Origin: Candidatus Omnitrophota bacterium
Lineage (GTDB): Bacteria > Omnitrophota > Gorgyraeia > Gygaellales > Profunditerraquicolaceae
Direction of reading: 5' to 3'
Assembly: GCA_016931435.1 (NCBI GenBank)
Contig: JAFGET010000171.1
Span: forward strand, 1 to 7,581
DNA length: 7,581 nucleotides
The translations under genes and the position numbers were made by a program. Below, piece after piece: positions 1 to 6,661 of this stretch (the first letter of the stretch is position 1; each line of letters starts with the position of its first letter). Under the pieces are notes generated by a model. That model was not told the origin of the DNA and did not search any database. It saw nothing but the letters and a program-made list of their open reading frames with translations.

Positions 1-1
1 C

Positions 2-1618
2 AAATTCACCCTGCCGGATAAGAAAAGGCAGAAAGATTTCTACGTGGGTATAATAGCCAGGATCACTCCTATAAAGGGGCATTTGCATTTTATCAAGGCT
101 ATGGCTAAGGTATACAGAGAAGTCCCGCAGCTTAAGATATTCATAGTAGGTGATGCCCCCCGCTCCAAAGAAATATATAAGGACCAGGTGAGGGTCTTGA
201 CCAAAAGGCTGGGGCTTTGGCATTGCACGGAGTTTTTAGGCGTACAAAGGGATGTGCCGGCTATTTTAGAGCAGCTGGACGTTCTAGTCTTGGCTACTAC
301 TACCCAGGAGGCTTTTGGCAGGGTGATCATCGAGGCCCAGGCAGCGGGAGTTCCGGTCGTAGCTACAAAAGTAGGAGGGGTAATAGATATCATAGAAGAG
401 GATAAGACCGGGCTGCTTGTCCCGCCTGCTGATCCTCAAAGCATGGCTAGCGCGGTCGTCAGGATATTAAAAAATAAAGAACTAGCGCGAAATCTGGCCG
501 AAAACGCGTATAAAAAGGTAAAAGAAAAATATACCATTGATTTGATGGTCAAAAAGACCGTGGATGTCTACCAAGAAGCCAAAGAAAATTTTAAAATCCT
601 GATAATCAAGTTCAGTTCTTTAGGCGATATCATACTTTCTACGGCGGCCCTTAAGGCGATAAAGGAAAAATTCGGCCAAAGCCATAAGATTACTTTTCTA
701 GTTTCAAAAGAATACCGGGACGTCCTTTTAAACTGCCCATATATAGACGAGTTATTAGTCTGTGATTTTAAAAATAAGGAAAAAGGCTTAAGGGGGTTAT
801 ATAGATTAGGCAGTTTTTTAAGAAAGAAAAATTTTGACATGATCATAGACCTGCAAAATAACCGCAGGAGCCATATCCTTTCTTTCTTGACCTTAGCCAT
901 GGAACGCTACGGGTATAACAATAAAAAATTCGGATTTCTGCTTAATAAGAGCGTCAAAGATGACCGCGTTTTTTTAAACCCCCTGGAGCATCAGTTCAGG
1001 ATATTGAAACTACTGGGGATTGAATTATCAGACCCAAAACTTGAACTTTGGCCGCGTAAGGAAGACCGGCAGTATGTAAATGAATTGCTTAAGTCTGAAT
1101 GGATAAGCTCCTCACAGAAAATTGTCGGCATAAACATAAGCGCAAGCCAAAGATGGATGACTAAGAATTGGCCTCTGGATTATGTCGCCCGTCTTTGCGA
1201 AGATTTAGCTTCCCGGGATATCCGCCTGGTCATTACTGGGACGCAAAACGACATCAGGCGCGCTGAAGAGCTGATGAACTTAACTAAAAAGGTCAAGCCC
1301 ATAAATGCCTGCGGCAAGACTACGGTAAACCAGCTTGCCTGTCTGATTAAAAAATGCAGTGTTTATATTACCGCAGATTCAGCGCCTTTACATATTGCCG
1401 TCAGCCAAGACGTGCCCCTTGTCGCTTTATTCGGTCCCACTGACCCCCTGCGCCATATGCCGGTGGCGGGAAATTTTGTTTTGATCAGGAAAGACCTGCC
1501 TTGCAGCCCATGCTATAAATCAAAATGCAAAAAACACAAATGTATGGAATCGATAAAGCCGCAGGAGGTATCGGAGGCGATTGATAGGCTTTTAAATCCA
1601 AATAATTTAATGATTTGA
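2..1618 (+). CDS. GT4-GT9 fusion glycosyltransferase, N-terminus cut by window edge
   Basis: The frame is open to the left edge, so the real start lies outside; the first GTG (44) falls inside a conserved GT4 strand and is not a start. Counting that V as residue 1, residues 1-180 are the C-terminal nucleotide-sugar-binding half of a GT4 enzyme: GIIARITPIKGH, then the EX7E motif (E89, E97) and GGVIDII. With almost no linker a complete GT9 domain follows (about 183-524): SSLGDIILS with the family's catalytic-type Asp at 195, TKNWP, D445-SAPLH-450, LFGPT, and a cysteine cluster C487, C490, C495, C500. GT9 enzymes typically move ADP-heptose onto lipid A-core acceptors on the cytoplasmic face of the inner membrane; the sugar here is unknown. 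The usual DSGPxH has Ala for Gly. An in-frame ATG at 545 could start a free GT9 domain but has no good ribosome site. First visible gene of the operon. Family calls are firm, substrates are not. Confidence 0.9.
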   Translation, partial: KFTLPDKKRQKDFYVGIIARITPIKGHLHFIKAMAKVYREVPQLKIFIVGDAPRSKEIYKDQVRVLTKRLGLWHCTEFLGVQRDVPAILEQLDVLVLATTTQEAFGRVIIEAQAAGVPVVATKVGGVIDIIEEDKTGLLVPPADPQSMASAVVRILKNKELARNLAENAYKKVKEKYTIDLMVKKTVDVYQEAKENFKILIIKFSSLGDIILSTAALKAIKEKFGQSHKITFLVSKEYRDVLLNCPYIDELLVCDFKNKEKGLRGLYRLGSFLRKKNFDMIIDLQNNRRSHILSFLTLAMERYGYNNKKFGFLLNKSVKDDRVFLNPLEHQFRILKLLGIELSDPKLELWPRKEDRQYVNELLKSEWISSSQKIVGINISASQRWMTKNWPLDYVARLCEDLASRDIRLVITGTQNDIRRAEELMNLTKKVKPINACGKTTVNQLACLIKKCSVYITADSAPLHIAVSQDVPLVALFGPTDPLRHMPVAGNFVLIRKDLPCSPCYKSKCKKHKCMESIKPQEVSEAIDRLLNPNNLMI

Positions 1619-1630
1619 CATTAAATTATT
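1601..1630. repeat. Perfect 12-bp inverted repeat over the stop codon of gene 1
   Basis: The arms are 1601-1612 (AATAATTTAATG) and 1619-1630 (CATTAAATTATT), an exact reverse complement. The 6-nt loop (1613-1618) contains the TGA stop of the upstream gene. The stem is almost all A/T and no T-run follows, so it is not a typical intrinsic terminator. It could stabilise mRNA, affect coupling to the next gene, or be a remnant of a small repeat. The pairing is seen directly; any function is inference. Confidence 0.8.
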
Positions 1631-1631
1631 C

Positions 1632-1659
1632 ATTTGGAATTGGGATTTTGTCATTTGTC
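1632..1659. repeat. Degenerate heptamer tract between genes 1 and 2
   Basis: Four successive 7-nt units read ATTTGGA, ATTGGGA, TTTTGTC and ATTTGTC. In another phase, TTTGTCA is perfectly duplicated at 1647-1660. The tract ends 9 nt before the ATG of the next gene and fills the place where a ribosome-binding site would be; I see no Shine-Dalgarno there. It resembles in style the two heptamer tracts within the double GT9 gene. Confidence 0.65.
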
Positions 1660-1668
1660 ATCAACAAT

Positions 1669-2772
1669 ATGAATATACTCTATTTAACTAACCATTTAGA
1701 CATAGGCGGGATCACAAGCTATATCTTGACTTTAACCGAGGGGTTGACATCCCGCGGCCATCATATATACGTAGCCTCGAGCGCAGGAGGCCTTCGTGAG
1801 CAGTTACAAAAGAAAAAGGCGGGTTATTTTTACATACCTATAAGGGTAAAGAATGAATTGCATCCTCAGATACTGTTGAGTTTTTTTAAGCTCTTGCCTA
1901 AGGTTAAAGAGAAGGATATCGATATTATCCACGCTAATAGCCGGGTGACTCAGGTGCTAGCTTCGCTTTTATCCCGAGCCACGGGAAGGCCTTATATTTT
2001 TACCTGCCACGGTTTTTTTAAGAAGAAGATTTCCAGGATAATTTCTCCTTGCTGGGGCAGGCGCGTGATCGCCGTCAGCGAAGAAGTAAAGGCCCACTTG
2101 AAAGAAGATTTCAGGGCCAAGGAAGAAATAATCCGTGTGATAAATAACGGGATAGACATAAACAAGTTTAAAGTTACCAGCCCCAATTATAAGGCGCAGA
2201 TAAAGAAGGAAATGGGGTTAAGTTACGCTCCGTTAATAGGGATAGTAGCCAGGCTTTCGGATGTAAAAGGCCATGTTTACCTTATCAGAGCAATGCCCGA
2301 GATCATAAAAAGCATACCGGCTGCCCAGCTTTTGATCGCCGGAGACGGGAAGATGAAAAAAGAACTGGTTGAGTTGGCGCAAAACCTGGGGATAATGGAC
2401 AAGGTATTTTTTATTCCCGCGGGAAAAGATACGGAGCGGCTACTTTCTGCGCTGGATGTCTTTGTGCTGCCTTCTCTAAAAGAGGGCTTAGGTTTAAGCC
2501 TTATGGAGGCAATGGCCTGCGGGCTCGCGGTAGTAGGTTCTGACGTAGGCGGGATCAGGAGTTTGATCAAAACGGATGAAACCGGAATTTTAGTCGGGCC
2601 CAAAGACACTCATGCAATAGCTTCTGCGGTTATCGGGTTATTGAAGGATGTCCAAAAAAGAGAAAAATTAGGAGATAACGCGCGCAGTTTCATAAGAAAC
2701 CATTTTCCGCAAGAGGGGATGGTCTTAGAGACGGAAAGGATATATTTAGAATGCTTAAAAGAAAAAGGCTAA
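1669..2772 (+). CDS. GT4-family glycosyltransferase
   Basis: This is a 367-residue retaining-type GT4 enzyme of normal full length. The N-terminal acceptor domain opens with MNILYLTNHLDIGGITSYIL, the usual first strand and Gly-rich loop, and has HGF at 114-116. The C-terminal donor domain has GIVARLSDVKGH (191-202), LLIAGDG (221-227) and the EX7E motif E272-E280 in KEGLGLSLMEAMACG, followed by GGIRSLI and TGILV. I chose ATG 1669 because it begins exactly at the first beta strand. The frame stays open upstream to a TTG at 1615, but the extra 18 residues would be encoded by hairpin and heptamer-repeat DNA. No clear Shine-Dalgarno precedes it. The gene overlaps the deacetylase gene by 22 nt, which implies translational coupling. 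It most likely adds one sugar to a lipid-linked or core glycan at the cytoplasmic side of the membrane. Donor and acceptor cannot be read from the sequence. Confidence 0.92.
   Translation: MNILYLTNHLDIGGITSYILTLTEGLTSRGHHIYVASSAGGLREQLQKKKAGYFYIPIRVKNELHPQILLSFFKLLPKVKEKDIDIIHANSRVTQVLASLLSRATGRPYIFTCHGFFKKKISRIISPCWGRRVIAVSEEVKAHLKEDFRAKEEIIRVINNGIDINKFKVTSPNYKAQIKKEMGLSYAPLIGIVARLSDVKGHVYLIRAMPEIIKSIPAAQLLIAGDGKMKKELVELAQNLGIMDKVFFIPAGKDTERLLSALDVFVLPSLKEGLGLSLMEAMACGLAVVGSDVGGIRSLIKTDETGILVGPKDTHAIASAVIGLLKDVQKREKLGDNARSFIRNHFPQEGMVLETERIYLECLKEKG
2733..2740 (+). promoter_or_regulatory. Probable ribosome-binding site of the deacetylase gene
   Basis: GGAAAGGA lies 10 nt before ATG 2751, inside the end of the GT4 gene. 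It is purine-rich and the best Shine-Dalgarno-like match before any start in this operon. It supports the choice of ATG 2751 despite the 22-nt gene overlap. Confidence 0.5.
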
Positions 2773-3542
2773 ATGTCAGTTTATTAATAGCCGCTGTTTT
2801 ATTTATCTCGCTTGCGGTCTTTATGCGCAGCCAGTATGTCGTGCCCATATTGATGTACCACTCCGTTTGCGAAAATCCGGTTGAAGGCAACCGTTTGGCG
2901 GTTTCCACCGATACCTTCAGGCGCCAGATGCATTTTTTAAAAAGGCATAATTACAATATTCTGACCTTGGAGCAATTAGCGGACCTGATAAAAAATAAAA
3001 AGAAGATACCCCCCCGCGCTGTCGCTATCACCCTTGATGACGGATACAGGGATAATTTTGATTGCGCCTTTCCTGTTTTGAAGGAATACGGTATCCCCGC
3101 CACGCTCTTTCTCATCGTAGATGAGATAGGGCGGCCTCAAAAGGACAGGCTTTTTTGGGAAGAAATATTTAAGATGCGAGACTCTGGAGTCATTGTTTTC
3201 GGCTCTCACTGCCTCGGGCCCGACCCTTTGACGAAAATCAAGACTGATGACGGCCTAAGAAGGCAGATATTTGATTCCAAGAGGATCTTAGAGGAAAAAT
3301 TAGGCCGGCCGGTGGATGTTTTCAGCTATCCAGAAGGCAGATTTAATGATAAAATAAGAAAGATGGTAATAGAGGCCGGTTATAAAACGGCGGTAGTTAC
3401 TAACCCCGGTAAGGAATTTGCCAATGATGACATCTTTGCACTGAAACGCCTGCGGATCTCCGAAAATGCGAGGAATATGTTCGTATTTTGGGTAGAAAGC
3501 AGCGGTTATTATAATTTTATGCGCGAACACCGGCATAAGTGA
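2751..3542 (+). CDS. Membrane-anchored NodB-type polysaccharide deacetylase (CE4), atypical active site
   Basis: This protein has 263 residues. A basic start (KRKR) and a hydrophobic stretch at about 8-25 predict one N-terminal membrane anchor with the catalytic part on the periplasmic side. The NodB fold follows: PILMYHSV (32-39), motif 1 AITLDDGY (92-99, D96 and D97 the expected base and metal Asp), motif 2 GSHCLGPDPL (151-160), motif 3 FSYPEGRF (191-198), and YKTAVVTNPG (211-220). CE4 enzymes remove N- or O-acetyl groups using an Asp-His-His metal site. Here H153 is present, but the second His expected four residues later is Pro157, with Asp158 next. The enzyme may bind metal differently, be weak, or be inactive. 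It overlaps the preceding GT4 gene and ends 4 nt before the GT9 gene, which suggests it trims the same glycan that the neighbours build. The family is clear; activity is not. Confidence 0.88.
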   Translation: MLKRKRLNVSLLIAAVLFISLAVFMRSQYVVPILMYHSVCENPVEGNRLAVSTDTFRRQMHFLKRHNYNILTLEQLADLIKNKKKIPPRAVAITLDDGYRDNFDCAFPVLKEYGIPATLFLIVDEIGRPQKDRLFWEEIFKMRDSGVIVFGSHCLGPDPLTKIKTDDGLRRQIFDSKRILEEKLGRPVDVFSYPEGRFNDKIRKMVIEAGYKTAVVTNPGKEFANDDIFALKRLRISENARNMFVFWVESSGYYNFMREHRHK

Positions 3543-3546
3543 ATTT

Positions 3547-4575
3547 ATGAAAAGCTTAAAAAGGATATTGATCTTTAATGTCAATTGGCTGGGAGATGTT
3601 TTGTTCTCTACCGCTACTATCCGTAACATCCGGCTTAATTTTCCGGACGCTTTCCTTGCCTGCGTGATCCCTTCCCGCTGCTATCCTGTTTTAAGGGATA
3701 ACCCGCATTTAAATGAGATCATCATCTATGACGAAAAAGACCGCCATAAAGGAATGGTCGAGAAAATGAATTTCGCAAAAAAGCTAAAGGATAAGAAATT
3801 CGACGCCGTATTTTTATTGCATCGTTCTTTTACCCGCACGCTCATCTGCAGGCTCGCAGAAATCCCGCAGCGGATAGGGCACAGCACTAAAAAAAGGAAT
3901 TTCCTTTTGACCAAAAAGATCAAGATGCCCAAAAGGGATTCATTGCACCGCATAGATTTTTACCTTAATATCATCGAGAAGGCGGGTTTAAGGGTGGAAG
4001 ACAGGTATACCGAGTTTTTTGTCAGCGAAGAGGACAATGATTTTATCGATAAATTTTTGAAAGAGAGATCTGTCCTAAAAAAAGATACCCTGGTAGGCTT
4101 AAACCCCGGGGGGAATTGGATGCCTAAACGCTGGCCCAGCGGCTACTGGGCGAGGCTGGCCGATAAGTTGATCTCAGAACTAAGGTCGAAAGTCATCATT
4201 ACGGGCAGCACTTCCGATATCGCCCTGACGAGGGAGATAGAAAACAGTATGCTGCAAAAGCCTATTTCAGCAAGCGCTGTTTTAAACATAAACCAGTTAG
4301 CCGCTTTGTGCAGGAGGCTGGATCTTTTTATCGCCGCGGATACCGGACCTTTGCATATCGCAAACGCGGCAAGAGCGAAAAAGATAATCGCCCTTTTTGG
4401 TCCGACCTCCAGAGAAATCACCGGGCCTTATCCCGGCAATAACGTCACTGTCATTTCCAAGGACGTCGGTTGTGAAATCCCCTGTTACGTAAGATCCTGT
4501 AAGGATAACCGCTGCATGAAGGCAATTACCCCCGAAGAAGTATTCGCCCAGGCAAAATTAGCTTTGCATAAATGA
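3547..4575 (+). CDS. GT9 heptosyltransferase-family protein, WaaF-like
   Basis: This is a single GT9 domain of 342 residues, the normal length for WaaC/WaaF-type enzymes. The N-terminal acceptor half has NWLGDVLFSTATIRNI (13-28) with the conserved D17, IPQRIGH (106-112) and LLTKKI (120-125). The C-terminal donor half has LNPGGNWMPKRWP (185-197, K194 in the nucleotide-phosphate-binding position), IITGS, and the canonical D265-TGPLH-270, then LFGPT. Near the end is a cysteine cluster C309, C313, C318, C323, followed by the usual AITPEEV helix. All family motifs are intact, so it is probably active. It likely transfers an ADP-heptose-type sugar to an inner-core or related acceptor in the cytoplasm, but the sugar is inferred from family only. 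It starts 4 nt after the deacetylase stop and its stop overlaps the next start as ATGA, so it is tightly coupled within the operon. Confidence 0.92.
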   Translation: MKSLKRILIFNVNWLGDVLFSTATIRNIRLNFPDAFLACVIPSRCYPVLRDNPHLNEIIIYDEKDRHKGMVEKMNFAKKLKDKKFDAVFLLHRSFTRTLICRLAEIPQRIGHSTKKRNFLLTKKIKMPKRDSLHRIDFYLNIIEKAGLRVEDRYTEFFVSEEDNDFIDKFLKERSVLKKDTLVGLNPGGNWMPKRWPSGYWARLADKLISELRSKVIITGSTSDIALTREIENSMLQKPISASAVLNINQLAALCRRLDLFIAADTGPLHIANAARAKKIIALFGPTSREITGPYPGNNVTVISKDVGCEIPCYVRSCKDNRCMKAITPEEVFAQAKLALHK

Positions 4576-6614
4576 AGGTTTCCAAAGTCCTTTTTATTAC
4601 TTTAAGCAATATCGGAGATGCTATCCTTACTCTGCCCGCCTTAGATTATTTAAGGCAAAATTTTCCCGACGCGCGCTTTACGGTTTTATCTTCCCCTAGG
4701 CCGAGCGTAATATTTAGCGATAATCCTCTCATAAGTAAATTGATCATATACGATAAGCACGCGCAGCTAAAAGATAAAGTAAAATTGTTTTTTGAATTAA
4801 AGAAAGAGCGTTTTGATCTGATAGCGGATTTCCGCAACAGTTTATTCGGATTATTCCTGCCCGCTTCCTATAAAACCCCCCTTTTTTTAAACATACCTTC
4901 AAATATTAAACATATGAAGAACAGGCACCTCTTCAAAGTCAAAAGTCAAAAGGCAAAAGGCAAAAGTGATGATTTTTCAGAAGCACCTAAGACTTCGATT
5001 AATATCTGTCCGGTAGACGAGACGTACATTAAAAATATATTAAATGATAACGGAATTAAAGATACGGATAAATTAATCGTGATCGCTTCCGGGGCAAGGA
5101 GCCATGTAAAAAGATGGGCGCAGGAAAAATTTTCCGCCTTAATCGACGCCTTAGCGGCAGATCCCAAGCTAAAGATGGTCTTAGTCGGAGACAAAGAAGA
5201 CCTGCCGGTCAATAAACGTATTGTTTCGCTTTGCCGGAATCAGGTTTTAGATCTTACCGGTAAGACGGATCTCGCGCGGTTAGCCGGATTATTAAAACGC
5301 TCCGCGCTGCTCATTACCAATGACAGCGCCTCTTTGCATTTGGCAAGCTATCTGAATACCCCCGTCGTTGCCATCTTTGGGCCGACCGATGAATTAAAAT
5401 ACGGCCCCTGGTCGGATAGATTCCGGATAGTAAAAAAAGAGGTCTTCTGCCGGCCGTGTATGCGGGCGCAGTGCCGTTTCGGCACGTTAGATTGTATGCA
5501 GATGATAAGAGTAGGGGATGTGCTGAAGCAGGTTGAAGATATAATGGGTGTCAGGTGTCAGGTGTCAGGTGTCAGGCCGAAAAATGATTTTAAGCGCATC
5601 TTAATTGTACGCACGGACAGGATCGGAGATGTGCTTTTATCCACTCCGGCGATAAGGGCATTGCGGGACAGTTATCCTTCTGCCTATATCGCGATGATGA
5701 CCGGCCCTTACGCCAAAGAGGCTGTAGAGGGCAATCCTTATCTGGATGAAGTGATCGTCTATGACAAAGACCATAAACATAAAAGCTGGATGAGATCGTT
5801 AAAGTTTTCGCGTAATCTGAAAAAGAAAAAATTCGACCTGGCGGTGATCCTCCATCCTTCTAACCGCGTGCACCTGGTGACATTTTTGGCGGGGATACCC
5901 AGAAGGATAGGTTACCGGCGCAAAATGGGGTTTCTTTTGACCGACAGGATCAGGCATGAAAAACAATCCGGCGAAAAACACGAGCTGGAATATAACCTTG
6001 ACCTTTTAAGGCATTTAGGTATTCCGGCGCAGGATAAGGGCCTGTTTATGCCTATTAAAGAAGAATCCGAGGCCTGGGCGCAGGAATTTTTAGGGCAACA
6101 GGGCATAGGAAAGAAAGATAAGTTAATAGCGATACATCCGGCAGCCAGTTGTCCGTCGAAGATCTGGCCGGGAGAGAGATTCGCCCGGACTGCCGATCTA
6201 TTAGCGCAAAAATACGGCTTTAAGATATTGGTTTTCAGTGGTCCAAAAGATATCTCTCTGGCGAATAACGTGGCAGAGCAGATGAATAGTCAGGCAATCA
6301 ACCTGGCAGGCAAGACTTCTGTTACGCAATTAGCCAGTCTTTTAAAGAGATGCACCCTGTTCATTTCAAACGATTCCGGTCCGGTGCATATCGCCTCCGC
6401 CCTAGGTGTTCCGGTGATTTCGATTTTCGGGAGGAATCAGAAGGGCTTAAGTCCCCGGCGCTGGGGGCCGGTGGGAGAAAAGGACAAAGTTTTGCATAAA
6501 GAGGTAGGCTGTGTTGTATGCCTTGCGCATAACTGCGATAAAGGATTCGCCTGCCTTAAAGCTATCAGCGTAGAAGATGTACTGGCAGCAGCCGATGAAA
6601 TTTTGCAGAGTTAA
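4572..6614 (+). CDS. Tandem GT9-GT9 double heptosyltransferase-family protein
   Basis: This 680-residue protein is twice the usual GT9 length and has two complete domains. Domain A (1 to about 322) has LSNIGDAILT with D16, HVKRW (178-182), D251-SASLH-256, IFGPT (268-272) and cysteines C293, C296, C301, C308. Domain B (about 340-680) has TDRIGDVLLS with D353, IHPAASCPSKIWP (521-533), canonical D601-SGPVH-606, IFGRNQ and cysteines C647, C650, C655, C661. Domain A departs from the DSGPxH signature, so A may differ in specificity or be degenerate; B looks intact. The linker M325-R335 is encoded by a heptamer tandem repeat, and a second heptamer tract encodes K122-S132 inside A. The ATG overlaps the previous stop (ATGA). 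By family, each domain would add a heptose-like sugar, so one chain could do two successive steps. An alternative is two former genes joined recently, or an assembly indel. Confidence 0.9.
   Translation: MKVSKVLFITLSNIGDAILTLPALDYLRQNFPDARFTVLSSPRPSVIFSDNPLISKLIIYDKHAQLKDKVKLFFELKKERFDLIADFRNSLFGLFLPASYKTPLFLNIPSNIKHMKNRHLFKVKSQKAKGKSDDFSEAPKTSINICPVDETYIKNILNDNGIKDTDKLIVIASGARSHVKRWAQEKFSALIDALAADPKLKMVLVGDKEDLPVNKRIVSLCRNQVLDLTGKTDLARLAGLLKRSALLITNDSASLHLASYLNTPVVAIFGPTDELKYGPWSDRFRIVKKEVFCRPCMRAQCRFGTLDCMQMIRVGDVLKQVEDIMGVRCQVSGVRPKNDFKRILIVRTDRIGDVLLSTPAIRALRDSYPSAYIAMMTGPYAKEAVEGNPYLDEVIVYDKDHKHKSWMRSLKFSRNLKKKKFDLAVILHPSNRVHLVTFLAGIPRRIGYRRKMGFLLTDRIRHEKQSGEKHELEYNLDLLRHLGIPAQDKGLFMPIKEESEAWAQEFLGQQGIGKKDKLIAIHPAASCPSKIWPGERFARTADLLAQKYGFKILVFSGPKDISLANNVAEQMNSQAINLAGKTSVTQLASLLKRCTLFISNDSGPVHIASALGVPVISIFGRNQKGLSPRRWGPVGEKDKVLHKEVGCVVCLAHNCDKGFACLKAISVEDVLAAADEILQS
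4934..4968. repeat. Heptamer repeat tract (AAAAGTC/AAAAGGC type) inside GT9 domain A
   Basis: Five contiguous 7-nt units read CAAAGTC, AAAAGTC, AAAAGGC, AAAAGGC and AAAAGTG. They encode the low-complexity stretch KVKSQKAKGKS (122-132), a Lys-rich surface-loop type sequence in the acceptor half of domain A where the other GT9 domains of this operon have no such run. With a unit of 7, gain or loss of one copy shifts the frame. Confidence 0.85.
5547..5574. repeat. Four perfect GGTGTCA heptamers in the GT9-GT9 linker
   Basis: Units lie at 5547-5553, 5554-5560, 5561-5567 and 5568-5574, identical, followed by a partial GG. Translated, they give GVRCQVSGVR between the two GT9 domains. The repeat is stop-free in all three frames. 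Just after it, the two alternative frames stop at 5585-5587 (TGA) and 5602-5604 (TAA), so a one-unit change would release domain A alone. Confidence 0.92.
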
Positions 6615-6615
6615 T

Positions 6616-6658
6616 ATTTTGCTGTCGGTATTTGTTCGCGCACTGGAAACTTTTGCCG
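6616..6658 (+). repeat. Direct repeat copy 1 (left of folded element)
   Basis: This 43-nt stretch starts 2 nt after the stop of the double GT9 gene. It aligns, with mismatches and short gaps, to 7502-7548 in the same orientation. Shared blocks are ATTTTGCTG, ATTTG, and GCACT.GAAA.TTTT, ending in a G/C-rich piece. It looks like a diverged copy of a dispersed intergenic repeat. Together the two copies bracket the folded element and the orphan gene. Confidence 0.5.
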
Positions 6659-6661
6659 TTC

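Noticed and set aside
44..46. GTG as the start of the first gene
   Set aside because: The frame is open to the window edge, and the codon sits within the conserved VGIIARITPIKGH strand of the GT4 donor domain, so the gene is cut by the window.
1615..1668. Upstream TTG start for the second glycosyltransferase
   Set aside because: It would add 18 residues encoded by the inverted repeat and heptamer DNA, has no ribosome site, and the GT4 fold begins exactly at the ATG at 1669.
4934..5574. Heptamer tracts as a CRISPR array
   Set aside because: Units are 7 nt, directly contiguous without spacers, and translated inside a gene.
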